Origin: Bacteroidetes bacterium UBA5697
Lineage (GTDB): Bacteria; Bacteroidota; Bacteroidia; B-17B0; Aurantibacillaceae
Length of the DNA stretch: 43,910 nt
Reading direction: 5' to 3'
Assembly: GCA_002420145.1 (NCBI GenBank)
Contig: DIHL01000012.1
Span: forward strand, 1-43,910
Part shown: positions 1 to 9,282 of the stretch, piece by piece
Layout of the letters: every line of letters starts with the position of its first letter
Numbering within the stretch: the first letter of the stretch is position 1
The notes under the pieces: model-generated
Database searches by the model: none
The model's input: only the letters and a program-made list of their open reading frames with translations
What the model was told of the DNA's origin: nothing
Program-made: the position numbers and the translations under genes

Positions 1-1
1 A

Positions 2-127
2 ATGAGTTATTCTGAATTCATCGGAAAAGTAAATGCTAAAAATATCAACTTAAACCGTAAAGTTTTAGCTGATTTAGCAATGAATCACCCAGAAGCTTTT
101 AAAGCTGTTGTTGATCAAGTAAAATAA
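2..127 (+). CDS. rplT: 50S ribosomal protein L20, C-terminal fragment
   Basis: The window opens inside this gene; only the last 41 codons and the stop are present. The reading frame ends in the L20 C-terminal pattern MSYSEFIGKV...RKVLADLAMNHPEAF, where the RKVLADLA segment is strongly conserved in L20. L20 is a primary 23S rRNA-binding protein needed for early assembly of the large subunit. In most bacteria it follows infC and rpmI, which would lie to the left of the window. A hairpin terminator follows directly. The ATG at 2 is an internal Met, not the start. Confidence 0.93.
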   Translation: MSYSEFIGKVNAKNINLNRKVLADLAMNHPEAFKAVVDQVK

Positions 128-147
128 TTTTACATAAGATTAAAATT

Positions 148-179
148 AAAAAGACAATCCATTTGGGTTGTCTTTTTTT
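148..179 (+). terminator. Rho-independent terminator after rplT
   Basis: A stem of AAAAGACAA..CC pairs with GG..TTGTCTTTT around a short ATTT loop and runs into a T tract. It lies 21 bp past the rplT stop and faces the reverse-strand gene ending at 199. Its A-rich left flank means it could work in both directions. Confidence 0.85.
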
Positions 180-198
180 ATGCTGTAAATATTAGAGA

Positions 199-984
199 TT
201 AATTTAATATACCTAAAATCATTAATAAGGCTATTAAAATCATAAAAATAGTCACTACCCATTTTATAAAATTGAAGGTTGTTTTCTTCAGTAATTTATT
301 TCCGATATAGGCTCCTAAAAATGCGGCTGCTACAGCAATGATTAATACGTTGGCATTATTTTTCACATGCGAAAAATCAAAGGTTAAAGCATACACACTC
401 ATTCGTGCAATATCCACAATGCATGCAATAGCAGTTCCTGTTGCTACAAAAGATTCTTTATTTAATTGCAGTCTGACTAAAAACGCACTTCTTAAAGCTC
501 CTTGATGTCCGCTTAATCCTCCAAAAAAACCACTTAATAATCCTCCAAGTGTTAATTTGTTTTCATTAAAACTTAAATTTTTGAAATAGGGTATGATTTC
601 AAATAATGAAAAGAAAATAATAAGCGAGCCAATCATCACATTGAATAAGGTGATTTGATGATTGATTTCAGTAAACTCTAAATAGTATTGATAAATAACA
701 ACAGGTTTAGAAAATGAATTCTTTAGTAAATAGGCGCCAATTAAAGCAGCTAATAATGATGGAATCCCAAATTTTAAAACAACTCCCCAATTAATATTTT
801 TATAAACTAAGCCTATTTTAAAAGCATTATTTAAAAAATGTACAATCGCTGTTAAACCAACAGCGATGGGCGCGTCATAGTAAATAGTAAATACTGGAAG
901 TAAAATAGTGCCTAATCCAAATCCTGAAAAAAAGGTTAAAATAGATGCTAATAAAGCGGTTAAGGGTATGATGAAAATAGACAT
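199..984 (-). CDS. TauE/SafE-family membrane permease
   Basis: A 261-residue protein made almost entirely of hydrophobic helices, in the two-half arrangement of the TauE/SafE family. The family motif region GLGTILLPVFTIYYDAP is at residues 23-39, and GGLLSGFFGGLSGHQGALRS in the second half carries the glycine-rich repeat typical of the family. Family members export sulfite, sulfoacetate or other small organosulfur anions across the inner membrane; the substrate here cannot be told. The start codon overlaps the stop of the upstream kinase gene as TAATG, so the two are translationally coupled and probably co-transcribed. Coupling to an amino-sugar kinase could hint at another substrate, but this is weak. 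Confidence 0.85.
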   Translation of the reverse strand: MSIFIIPLTALLASILTFFSGFGLGTILLPVFTIYYDAPIAVGLTAIVHFLNNAFKIGLVYKNINWGVVLKFGIPSLLAALIGAYLLKNSFSKPVVIYQYYLEFTEINHQITLFNVMIGSLIIFFSLFEIIPYFKNLSFNENKLTLGGLLSGFFGGLSGHQGALRSAFLVRLQLNKESFVATGTAIACIVDIARMSVYALTFDFSHVKNNANVLIIAVAAAFLGAYIGNKLLKKTTFNFIKWVVTIFMILIALLMILGILN

Positions 985-1826
985 TAGCTATGATATTTAA
1001 TTAAACCATCAATTGGTGATTTTATAATATTTCCAATAACAAATCCTTTTTCTTTTGCTGCATCAGCTAACAAATCTTTATAGTAATAGCCAATTGAACC
1101 TACAGAGTTTACAGGTAATGATTTAGCACCAGTATATTTTGACACTTGTGCATCAAAAAAATCCAAGAAACATTTTTTAATTAAATCCTTAACAAAACTA
1201 TCGTTACTGAAATTTGATAAAAATTTCACAATGCTTGCTAAATACCTGCTAGGCATAGGTTTTTTGTAAACGTTTTCTAAAATAATCTCTCTGTGAAAAC
1301 CCGCATTTTCAAAGGCAGTTACTAAATGTAAAGGGAGTTTCTCATCAAAATAATGTTGAATAAATGTTCTTCCAATGGTTGCGCCACTTCCATGATCTCC
1401 AAACAAATAACCAACCGATGGAACATTTTCAGTGACTTCTTTTCCATCGTATAAACAGCTATTGCTTCCAGTTCCTAAAATACAAGCAATGCCTTTTTCT
1501 TTTCCGCAAAGAGCCCTAGCTGCCGCTAATAAATCATGATTAACTTCGGATGGTATATTACCAAAAGCTAGATACAAACCTTGTTTAACAACCTGTACTT
1601 TATCTGGTGTTGAGCATCCAGCGCCATAATAGGCAATTTGTGAGATGGATTTTAATTGCTCCTTTAATATAGGCAATAAAACTGTTTTAATTTCATTATG
1701 AATGTCTTCACTACTCTGGAAATAGGGGTTAAATCCAATGGTTTGAAATTGAATAATAATATTGTTGTTATCTAGTAAAACCCAATCGGTTTTAGTAGAA
1801 CCACTGTCGGCTATTAAAATGGACAT
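984..1826 (-). CDS. BadF/BadG-type N-acetylglucosamine/MurNAc kinase-like protein
   Basis: A 280-residue member of the ASKHA (actin-like) kinase fold. The phosphate-1 motif DSGSTKTDW is at residues 7-15, the phosphate-2 motif ILGTGSNS lies mid-protein, and it is followed by GYLFGDHGSGATIGR, typical of the BadF/BadG/BcrA/BcrD group that includes eukaryotic GlcNAc kinase and bacterial MurK. Relatives phosphorylate GlcNAc or MurNAc at C6 in the cytoplasm. A murQ etherase gene lies at 34901 in the same window; MurNAc-6-phosphate made by such a kinase is the MurQ substrate. That pairing is inference, because the genes are 33 kb apart. The stop overlaps the TauE-like start by one base. Confidence 0.85.
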   Translation of the reverse strand: MSILIADSGSTKTDWVLLDNNNIIIQFQTIGFNPYFQSSEDIHNEIKTVLLPILKEQLKSISQIAYYGAGCSTPDKVQVVKQGLYLAFGNIPSEVNHDLLAAARALCGKEKGIACILGTGSNSCLYDGKEVTENVPSVGYLFGDHGSGATIGRTFIQHYFDEKLPLHLVTAFENAGFHREIILENVYKKPMPSRYLASIVKFLSNFSNDSFVKDLIKKCFLDFFDAQVSKYTGAKSLPVNSVGSIGYYYKDLLADAAKEKGFVIGNIIKSPIDGLIKYHS

Positions 1827-1844
1827 ATATTACAAATTAAGTTT

Positions 1845-1863
1845 CATCATCCATATGATGATG
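1845..1863. promoter_or_regulatory. Inverted repeat upstream of the kinase/permease pair
   Basis: CATCATC and GATGATG form perfect 7-bp arms around a 5-bp loop, about 20 bp before the kinase start codon. The position fits an operator or 5' UTR hairpin for the reverse-strand pair. Nothing else supports a function. Confidence 0.35.
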
Positions 1864-1993
1864 TTCAAGTTTACAATTTTTTTCTTTCGAAATTAAAAAA
1901 TGAAATTGTTTTTTATTAAGCATCAAATGCTCATAACCATCATAAAAACACAATAAAAATGCATCAATTTAAGAGTAAAAACGCCTTTTTTAC

Positions 1994-2001
1994 TATCTTT
2001 A
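1994..2001 (+). promoter_or_regulatory. -7-like element TATCTTTA
   Basis: Matches the Bacteroidota -7 consensus TAnnTTTG at all but the last base. It ends 7 bp before the start codon of the MMPL fusion gene, which would give an almost leaderless mRNA. Confidence 0.5.
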
Positions 2002-2007
2002 AACCCT

Positions 2008-5000
2008 ATGTTTAACTTATCCTACTTAATATATACTTTTTTTCAGAAACGAAAGGCTGTTTTCATTGTTCTTATATTAGTAGCATGTGGCAGTTTAGGT
2101 TTTTTAGCTTCAAAAATAAAATTAGAGGAAGATATTACTCGTTTTGTTCCATCTGATAAAAACTCACAGTCCATCAATTCAATTTTAGATAATTTAAAAT
2201 CTAAAGATAAACTCATTGTTCATGCATCTTCTCAATCAGCGGATCATATAGACGAGTTAATTGAAAGAACGGATTCTGTTAATCATCAAATTAATAGCAA
2301 ACTTGATTCAAATGATTATGTAGATATAACCTATACTTTGTCTGATGATAGAATGCAACAGGTGTATGATTTATTTTACAATAACTTACCTCTGTTTTTA
2401 GAAGAAAAGGATTATAATAAAATAGCACACCTTATTTTAAAAGATAGTATTGAAGCGACGATAGAAAGAGATTATGCGACACTATTATCTCCAACAGGCG
2501 TGGTGCTTGGAAAATATATCCAAAGAGATCCTTTAAATTTTACGCCTATTGCTTTAAAGAAACTTCAAAACATTCAATTAGATGAAAATTTTGAAACCTA
2601 TAATAATCATATTGTTACCAAAGATCACAAGCATGTTTTATTATTTATTACTCCAGCTCATTTGCCAAATGATACCAAAGCAAATAATAAACTCATACAA
2701 GTAGTTGATAGTGCATGTAAAAACTTTACAAATGATAAGGTTTTAATTGAATCGTTTGGAGCATGTGTGGTTTCAGCTGGGAACGCCAATCAAATTAAAG
2801 CGGATAGCCTATTAACATCAAGTATAGCGATAATATTGATTGCTCTTATTTTAGGTTTTTATTTTAAAAATCCTTTAGTTACCATTTTTATTTTATTTCC
2901 AGTAGGCTTTGGGATGGTGTTTGCTCTGAGCTTTTTATTTTTATTAAAAGGTGTTGTATCTGCTATTGCTATTGGAGCAGGAGCAGTTGTATTAGGTATT
3001 GCTATTAATTACTCCTTACATTTTTTTACGCATTACAAACATATACGTGACGTTAAAACTGTTTTAAAAGATTTAACTGTTCCCATGTTAATTGGTTGCA
3101 CAACTACCGTTGGTGCTTTTTTAAGTTTGTTGTTTGCTAAATCAGAGGCGCTACACGATTTTGGTTTATTTGCTGCCTTTTCATTAATCGGTGCTATGTT
3201 GTTTTCGATTATTGTTTTGCCACAGTTATTGAGATTAAGTTTTAAAAAGGAAACTGAATTACCAAAGGATGAAGAAAAACAATCTCATTCTTTATTAGAT
3301 AGATTTACAGCTTATCGTTTTGATAAAAATAAGGTGATTGTAATCTCTGCATTTTTATTAACGATTGCTTTTACTTTTTTTGCAGGTGACGTGAAGTTTG
3401 AAAGCGACATGAATAAAATGAGTTTCATGTCGAAAGAAACGAGAGATGCAGAAAAGCATTTGGATGAAATAAATAATTTTGCAGCGCGTTCGGTTTATGT
3501 GTTTAGTAATGGAGCTGATTTAAATGAAGCATTGGATAACAATAAAATTGTTTCCGAAAAATTAGCAGAGTTTAAGCAACAAGGAATCATTAAAAAATAC
3601 TCTTCAGTGAGTGGTTTATTAATATCATACAAAGAACAAGCTGAAAGAATACATCGTTGGAATACATTTTTTAATTCTGCTAAAAAAGATAGCATTAAAA
3701 AACAATTAATAGCAACTGGGTTAAACTATAAATTTAAAGAAACCGCTTTTCAAACGTTTTATAATTTATTAGATAACGAAGTAAAGCCTCTATCAAAAGA
3801 AGATGCAGATACATTACATAAATTATTATTTAAAGAGTGGATTGGTAAAGTAAATGGTAAACCATCTATTATTAACCATGTAAAAGTGGATGCTGAGAAC
3901 AGAAAACTAATATACAAGGCATTTGAATCGAATCCTAATATTGTAGTTTTTGACAAACAAAACTTAACCACAAAATTTGTTGAAGTCATAAGTTCTGATT
4001 TTAATACCATATTATTAATTACTTCAATTTTGGTATTTGGTTTTATGTTATTAAATCATGGTCGTATTGAATTAGCTATTATTAATTTCTTACCAATGCT
4101 TATTAGTTGGATATGGATATTAGGCATTATGGCTTTGTTTGGAATTAAGTTTAATGTTATCAATATTATCATTTCCACATTTATATTTGGTTTGGGCGAC
4201 GATTATAGTATTTTTATTATGGACGGTTTACTAAACGAATATAAAATCGGGAAGAAAAATTTAGATTCATTTAAATCATCTATTCTTTTATCAGCAATCA
4301 TCACTATTATTGGAATAGGAGTGATGATATTTGCTAAACATCCAGCCTTACAATCCATTGCTTTAATTACATTAATTGGAATGGTATGCGTGGTGTTTAT
4401 TTCCTTTATTGTGCAGCCCTTAATATTTAATTGGTTGATTTTAAGTAGAAGGTATCGTGGTCTTTTACCTTATTCGGCTAAATACATTGTTATAACAGCT
4501 GTTGGATTTACAGGGTTTATGTTTGGCGCCTTAATGGTAACTATTTGTGGATTTATTTTATTCTCTATATTTCCTGCAAAGCATGCCACACGAAAGTTAA
4601 TATATCATTATGTAATCATGTACACTTTTAGATTCATTTTAGGATGTTTCATAAACGTTAGAAAAAACATTGTGAATGAACATAAAGAAAATTTTAAAAA
4701 ACCAGCAATGATTGTTTCTAATCATCAATCGGTTATTGATTTGGCATTAACACTTCAGTTGTATCCAAAAATGATTGTGTTTACAAACGATAATGTTTTA
4801 AAATCGCCATTTTATGGACGTACTGTTCGTATGGCAGGATATTATCCAGCATCCGAAGGATATGAAAATAGTATCCCAAAATTGGAGGCATTAATTAAAG
4901 ATGGTTATTCTATTTTAATTTTCCCTGAAGGAACCAGAAGTGTAGATGGAAATATTTTAAGATTTCATAAAGGCGCTTTTTTATTAGCAGAAAAATTACA

Positions 5001-5868
5001 GTTAGATGTTATTCCTTTATTGTTGCATGGAGCAGGTGATGTGGCAACCAAAGGAGATTTCCATTTTAAAGATGGAGAATTAACGGTTAAATTATTTCCA
5101 CGTATTTCGCCAACAGATACCTCTTTTGGAGTTACCTATCAGGAGCGTACCAAAGCTATTTGCAATTATATGCGCCAAGAGTACGATAAATTAAAAATTG
5201 AAAGAGAACCCGTAAAGTATTATAGAGCGCGTTTAATTAGAAACTACATTTTTAAAGGACCAGTTTTAGAATGGTATTGCCGTGTTAAAACGGCTTTAGA
5301 AAATAACTATGAGTTATTTGAAAGTTTGATGCCTAAAACTGGTAAGATAGTGGACGTAGGCTGTGGTTATGGTTTTTTACCATACATGTTAATGTTTAAG
5401 GGAAGACAACGTGAAATTTTAGGAGTAGATTATGATGAAGAAAAAATTGCAGTAGCCGATAATTGCGTTGATAAAACTTCTAAATTATCATTTGCAGTGG
5501 GAGATGTTACGGTTTTTGATTTTCCTAAGGCGGATGGTTTTGTAATCAGTGATGTGTTACATTATTTAAAAGAAGAACAACAAATTCAAGTCATTGATAA
5601 TTGTGTATCTAAATTAAACAAAGGCGGTGTGTTGGTTATTAGAGATGCTGATAAAGATATTGAATCTCGTCAAAAAGGAACTTGGTATACCGAGTTTATG
5701 AGTACTAAAGTGTTTGGCTTCAACAAAATTAAAACGGATGGTTTGCATTTTGTGAGTGGAAAATTAATCAAAGACACTATTGCTAAGTACCCACATTTAT
5801 CCTTAGAGGTTTTAGATACGACAAAATTAACGTCTAATATTATTTATGTGGCTAAGCATATTGGTTAA
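2008..5868 (+). CDS. Trimodular MMPL transporter / lysophospholipid acyltransferase / SAM methyltransferase
   Basis: A 1286-residue fusion. Residues 1 to about 850 form an RND/MMPL exporter: one N-terminal helix, a soluble loop, a five-helix block near 270-410, a second loop and a second helix block near 665-850. An acyltransferase module of the PlsC type follows, with the NHQSVID catalytic box (His906, Asp911) and FPEGTR at 972-977. The C-terminal third is a class I methyltransferase with the SAM-binding motif VDVGCGYG at 1115-1122. The same three activities are separate genes in aryl-polyene clusters of Gammaproteobacteria, and this exact fusion is known in Bacteroidota, where it is linked to flexirubin-type pigments. 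I see no ketosynthase, dehydratase or ACP gene here, so this copy stands alone. Likely role: placing an acyl or polyene lipid in the envelope. Confidence 0.9.
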   Translation: MFNLSYLIYTFFQKRKAVFIVLILVACGSLGFLASKIKLEEDITRFVPSDKNSQSINSILDNLKSKDKLIVHASSQSADHIDELIERTDSVNHQINSKLDSNDYVDITYTLSDDRMQQVYDLFYNNLPLFLEEKDYNKIAHLILKDSIEATIERDYATLLSPTGVVLGKYIQRDPLNFTPIALKKLQNIQLDENFETYNNHIVTKDHKHVLLFITPAHLPNDTKANNKLIQVVDSACKNFTNDKVLIESFGACVVSAGNANQIKADSLLTSSIAIILIALILGFYFKNPLVTIFILFPVGFGMVFALSFLFLLKGVVSAIAIGAGAVVLGIAINYSLHFFTHYKHIRDVKTVLKDLTVPMLIGCTTTVGAFLSLLFAKSEALHDFGLFAAFSLIGAMLFSIIVLPQLLRLSFKKETELPKDEEKQSHSLLDRFTAYRFDKNKVIVISAFLLTIAFTFFAGDVKFESDMNKMSFMSKETRDAEKHLDEINNFAARSVYVFSNGADLNEALDNNKIVSEKLAEFKQQGIIKKYSSVSGLLISYKEQAERIHRWNTFFNSAKKDSIKKQLIATGLNYKFKETAFQTFYNLLDNEVKPLSKEDADTLHKLLFKEWIGKVNGKPSIINHVKVDAENRKLIYKAFESNPNIVVFDKQNLTTKFVEVISSDFNTILLITSILVFGFMLLNHGRIELAIINFLPMLISWIWILGIMALFGIKFNVINIIISTFIFGLGDDYSIFIMDGLLNEYKIGKKNLDSFKSSILLSAIITIIGIGVMIFAKHPALQSIALITLIGMVCVVFISFIVQPLIFNWLILSRRYRGLLPYSAKYIVITAVGFTGFMFGALMVTICGFILFSIFPAKHATRKLIYHYVIMYTFRFILGCFINVRKNIVNEHKENFKKPAMIVSNHQSVIDLALTLQLYPKMIVFTNDNVLKSPFYGRTVRMAGYYPASEGYENSIPKLEALIKDGYSILIFPEGTRSVDGNILRFHKGAFLLAEKLQLDVIPLLLHGAGDVATKGDFHFKDGELTVKLFPRISPTDTSFGVTYQERTKAICNYMRQEYDKLKIEREPVKYYRARLIRNYIFKGPVLEWYCRVKTALENNYELFESLMPKTGKIVDVGCGYGFLPYMLMFKGRQREILGVDYDEEKIAVADNCVDKTSKLSFAVGDVTVFDFPKADGFVISDVLHYLKEEQQIQVIDNCVSKLNKGGVLVIRDADKDIESRQKGTWYTEFMSTKVFGFNKIKTDGLHFVSGKLIKDTIAKYPHLSLEVLDTTKLTSNIIYVAKHIG

Positions 5869-5893
5869 TGGATGTAATTTCCTAAATAAAACC

Positions 5894-5901
5894 TATCTTT
5901 G
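5894..5901 (+). promoter_or_regulatory. -7 element TATCTTTG before the J-domain gene
   Basis: A perfect TAnnTTTG match whose last base is 15 bp before the ATG at 5916. The predicted 5' UTR is only about 8-11 nt. No clear -33 TTTG lies at the usual 19-21 bp spacing. Confidence 0.6.
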
Positions 5902-5915
5902 CCGAAAATTACAAA

Positions 5916-6365
5916 ATGAGAAAAGTTATAGAATACAGAAAGCTTTTAGGAGTTGATAAAGCAGTGACATTGAATGAATTAAAAAGCGTGTACCGTAATT
6001 TTATGAAAGAATACCATCCTGATAAAATTCAGGATAATGAGGCTTTAAAATTAGAAGTTGAAGAAAAAAGTAAACAAATCATCGAAGCCTATCATTTTTT
6101 AGTAAGTATTGCTCCCGAAACCATTGAAGCATCTTTAGAAGAGTATAACGATACCACAACAAACTCTCCTATTGCAGATATTACATTCACTGCTAAGCGT
6201 TTACGTATTGATTTTCAAAATGGTAGTGCCTACGAATATTTTTCAGTTCCCGAAAACACTTACATTAAATTGGTAAATGCCGATTCGCAAGGTCGTTTTG
6301 CCCGTCGCCATATTTATACTTCTTTTATGTATAGAAAAGTAAGTAATACCTCAATGGCATTATAG
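5916..6365 (+). CDS. J-domain protein with C-terminal KTSC domain
   Basis: The 149-residue protein starts with a DnaJ-like J domain (residues about 5-65), and the HPD tripeptide that stimulates Hsp70 ATPase is at residues 34-36. The last 60 residues match the KTSC domain (pattern RIDFQNGSAYEYFSVP...SQGRFARRHI), a small beta module otherwise seen alone or fused to lysyl-tRNA synthetases. There is no Gly/Phe linker, zinc finger or client-binding domain of a true DnaJ, so it is a J-domain co-chaperone of unknown target. It has its own TATCTTTG promoter and short spacers on both sides. Confidence 0.85.
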   Translation: MRKVIEYRKLLGVDKAVTLNELKSVYRNFMKEYHPDKIQDNEALKLEVEEKSKQIIEAYHFLVSIAPETIEASLEEYNDTTTNSPIADITFTAKRLRIDFQNGSAYEYFSVPENTYIKLVNADSQGRFARRHIYTSFMYRKVSNTSMAL

Positions 6366-6409
6366 GAACCCATTTATTGAGCTTATTTCAACAAAATTAG
6401 AGACCTTTT

Positions 6410-6443
6410 TTTGGCTCAGTTTTTTTTAACCATTGTATATTTG
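6410..6443 (+). promoter_or_regulatory. Promoter of the M3 peptidase gene
   Basis: TTTG at 6410-6413 and TATATTTG at 6436-6443 are separated by 22 bp, close to the Bacteroidota TTTG-N19-21-TAnnTTTG consensus. Transcription would start near 6450, leaving a leader of roughly 35 nt before the ATG at 6486. Confidence 0.65.
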
Positions 6444-6485
6444 AGTTGTATCTTGTGTACACACTATTTACTTAAAACGTAATAT

Positions 6486-8531
6486 ATGAGCAATCCCTTT
6501 TTGTCAAAATTTAATACTCCATTTAATACCATTCCTTTCGATCAAATAACTGTTGAGCATTACATGCCTGCAGTTGAAGAAGGAATAAAGCAAGGCTTAG
6601 CAGAAGTTGATGTAATCGTTAATAATACCGCTACACCTGATTTTTCAAATACTATTGAAGCTTTAGAAAAAGTCGGACCTTTATTAGAATTAGTGAGTAT
6701 GACTTTTTCGAATTTGAATTTAGCAGAAACTTCTAAGGAAATGCAAGCCATTGCTAAAGAGATGTCGCCTAAGTTAAGTGATTACTCTAATGATATTATG
6801 TTAAACATAGAGTTATTTAAGCGAGTAGAGGTAGTTTATAATAACAAACAAACATTAGTATTAACGCCCGAACAAAGTACTTTATTAGATAAAACCTATA
6901 AGAGTTTTGTGCGTAATGGCTCTAAATTAAATGATGAGCAAAAAGAGAAATTAAGAAACATTGATAAAGAAAAATCTGAGTTTTCATTAACCTATAGCGA
7001 AAACGTCTTAGCAGAAAGTAATGCTTTTGAATTAGTGATTACAAATGCATCTGATTTAGCTGGATTACCAGAAGGAACTATTGAAGCTGCAAAATTAACG
7101 GCTAAAGAACGTGGTAAAGAAAACGCTTGGGTATTTACTTTAGATTACCCTAGTTACGGACCTTTTATGACCTATTCGGAGAATAGAACCTTGAAAGAGC
7201 AGATGTTTAAAGCTTTTGGTTCTAAAGCTTTTAAAAATAATGAACATGATAATCAAGAAATTTTAAAAAAGATTGCGGTATTACGGCACGAACGCGCTGT
7301 TTTATTGGGTTATAAATCTCATGCTGATTTTGTGTTGGAAGAACGTATGGCTGAATCACCAACGAAAGTATTTTCGTTTTTAGAGAATTTATTGGATAAT
7401 GCATTGCCTTTTGCTAAGGATGAGTTAAACGAATTAAAAGATTATATCAAAGCAAAGAATGGTCCTGAGGATTTAAAAAAATGGGATTTGCCTTTTTATG
7501 CCGAAAAATTAAAGAAAGAAAAGTTTGCTATTGATGATGAATTATTACGTCCGTACTTTAAACTAGAAAACGTGATAGCAGGTGTGTTTGAAACGGCAAA
7601 GCGTTTATATGGATTAACATTTCATCAAAGAAACGATATTCCTTTATATCATAAAGACGTTACTACTTACGAAGTAAAAAATGCGAATGGAGAATTTTTA
7701 GCAGTGTTTTATGCCGATTTCTTTCCTCGTGCAGGTAAGCGTCAAGGCGCTTGGATGACCTCTTTTGTGAATCAAAAAATAGAAAATGGGGTAAACGTTA
7801 GACCTCATGTTTCTATCGTTTGTAATTTTACAAAACCAACTGAAAGTAAACCTTCTTTATTGAGTTTTGATGAAGTCACAACTTTATTTCATGAGTTTGG
7901 ACATGCTTTACATGGTATGGCTGCCAATGGACAATATGGAAGTATTTCGGGCACAAGCGTGTATTGGGATTTTGTGGAATTACCATCACAAATTTTAGAA
8001 AACTGGTGTTACGAAAAAGAGTGCTTAGATTTATTTGCCAAGCATTACCAAACAGGAGAGGCAATTCCAGCGGATTACATTCAAAAAATAATTGATTCCT
8101 CTAATTTTCAAAGTGGTTTAGCTACCATTCGTCAAATTGGTTTAGCAACCTTGGATATGGCTTGGCATAGTCAAAATCCAAAAGACGTGACAAGCGTTAA
8201 GGATTTTGAATTAAGTGTCACAGCAAAAACAGATTTAATGCCGTCTGTTCCTGAAACCTGTACATCTTGTTCTTTCTCTCATATTTTCCCAGGAGGATAT
8301 TCTTCTGGTTATTATTCATATAAGTGGGCCGAAGTCATAGATGCGGATGCTTTTGAAGCGTTTAAAGAAAAAGGAATTTTTAATCAAGAAGTAGCCACAG
8401 CCTTTTATAAAAATGTATTATCAGCTGGCGGAAGCGAGCGTCCTTCTATCTTATACAAAAAGTTTAGAGGTAGAGAAGCCGATCCTAAAGCGTTGTTAAG
8501 AAGATCAGGATTGATTAAAGAAACGGTATAA
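6486..8531 (+). CDS. M3-family metallopeptidase (peptidyl-dipeptidase Dcp / oligopeptidase A type)
   Basis: A 681-residue zinc peptidase of the thimet oligopeptidase family. The HEFGH zinc motif is at residues 469-473 and the third ligand, in the WDFVELPSQ segment, is Glu498, the spacing expected for M3. The C-terminal SHIFPGGYSSGYYSYKWAEV segment is the conserved substrate-gating loop of Dcp and PrlC. No signal peptide is visible, so it is probably cytoplasmic and degrades short peptides released by larger proteases. Length matches the family. It has its own promoter and faces the convergent beta-barrel gene with a 4-bp gap. Choosing between Dcp and oligopeptidase A needs a tree. Confidence 0.92.
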   Translation: MSNPFLSKFNTPFNTIPFDQITVEHYMPAVEEGIKQGLAEVDVIVNNTATPDFSNTIEALEKVGPLLELVSMTFSNLNLAETSKEMQAIAKEMSPKLSDYSNDIMLNIELFKRVEVVYNNKQTLVLTPEQSTLLDKTYKSFVRNGSKLNDEQKEKLRNIDKEKSEFSLTYSENVLAESNAFELVITNASDLAGLPEGTIEAAKLTAKERGKENAWVFTLDYPSYGPFMTYSENRTLKEQMFKAFGSKAFKNNEHDNQEILKKIAVLRHERAVLLGYKSHADFVLEERMAESPTKVFSFLENLLDNALPFAKDELNELKDYIKAKNGPEDLKKWDLPFYAEKLKKEKFAIDDELLRPYFKLENVIAGVFETAKRLYGLTFHQRNDIPLYHKDVTTYEVKNANGEFLAVFYADFFPRAGKRQGAWMTSFVNQKIENGVNVRPHVSIVCNFTKPTESKPSLLSFDEVTTLFHEFGHALHGMAANGQYGSISGTSVYWDFVELPSQILENWCYEKECLDLFAKHYQTGEAIPADYIQKIIDSSNFQSGLATIRQIGLATLDMAWHSQNPKDVTSVKDFELSVTAKTDLMPSVPETCTSCSFSHIFPGGYSSGYYSYKWAEVIDADAFEAFKEKGIFNQEVATAFYKNVLSAGGSERPSILYKKFRGREADPKALLRRSGLIKETV

Positions 8532-8535
8532 TAAA

Positions 8536-9201
8536 CTATCTCAATAGTCTAAAACACAAACCTGCTTCAATGGCAATTCCATTAATTGAAGTGGAGTAGT
8601 TTTGAGCAATGTTATTACCTTCCACATCTTTAGTAGAACTATTAGCTAAGTAGTTACTAATCATTCCTACAGCGCCTAAGCGTTTAAAAAAGTAGTAATG
8701 AGCTCTTGTTCCGTATCTTACAATGGTTCCGTTTGAAGTATGATTGTAAAAAATATCATTATCGTTACCTTTCATGTTTATTGAAAATAAACCAGTAGAG
8801 GCAAATACAGATAAATCTAGTTTTTTGTTGACGAACACATGGTAACTGCATTCAAACGAAAATTCAGAAGTTGATACTTTTACTTTGTTATCACTGGTAT
8901 TAAAACCATAAAATTTAGAAGGATTAATACTAAAAATATCGTTTCCAGAACTTAATCCAATACTCCAGCGATTAGAAACTCCATATTCAATAATCAATGG
9001 ATCTCTTACCCCAATAATCACATCGTTGGCTACCATTTTTTTTGTGCCACCACTAATATCATTTGTTCTATAATTAGCAAGTGTGTGTCCTTCAGAAATA
9101 CTGATGATTAATGAACCTTTTCTAAATGCTTGAGCGTATGAAAGGTTAGAGATTAATAATACAAAAAGTACAGAAAGAGAACATGTAAAAATCTTTTTCA
9201 T
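8536..9201 (-). CDS. Exported beta-barrel-like protein, function unknown
   Basis: The 221-residue product starts with a clear Sec signal peptide (Lys-rich N end, hydrophobic core, cleavage near SYAQA at residue 24). The mature part alternates short polar and hydrophobic stretches with aromatic ends (SFECSYHVFV, VRYGTRAHYYFF) and finishes with an aromatic/basic C terminus, GLCFRLLR, as in small Bacteroidota outer-membrane barrels. I do not recognise a named family. It has its own promoter at 9223-9252 and no operon partner. Confidence 0.75.
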   Translation of the reverse strand: MKKIFTCSLSVLFVLLISNLSYAQAFRKGSLIISISEGHTLANYRTNDISGGTKKMVANDVIIGVRDPLIIEYGVSNRWSIGLSSGNDIFSINPSKFYGFNTSDNKVKVSTSEFSFECSYHVFVNKKLDLSVFASTGLFSINMKGNDNDIFYNHTSNGTIVRYGTRAHYYFFKRLGAVGMISNYLANSSTKDVEGNNIAQNYSTSINGIAIEAGLCFRLLR

Positions 9202-9222
9202 GGGCTTAGGTTTTTGTTATAT

Positions 9223-9252
9223 CAAAAATAATAAAATTTTGGATATATCAAA
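9223..9252 (-). promoter_or_regulatory. Promoter of the beta-barrel gene
   Basis: On the reverse strand TTTG (9252-9249), an 18-bp spacer and TATTTTTG (9230-9223) lie 22 bp before the ATG at 9201. This is a good match to the phylum consensus. Confidence 0.6.
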
Positions 9253-9282
9253 ATGGGGAATGTGTTAAATTTAAGAGGTAAA

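Noticed and set aside
199..1826. Organosulfur catabolic operon
   Set aside because: A TauE/SafE permease alone is not enough; the coupled gene is a sugar kinase and no sulfur enzyme is nearby.
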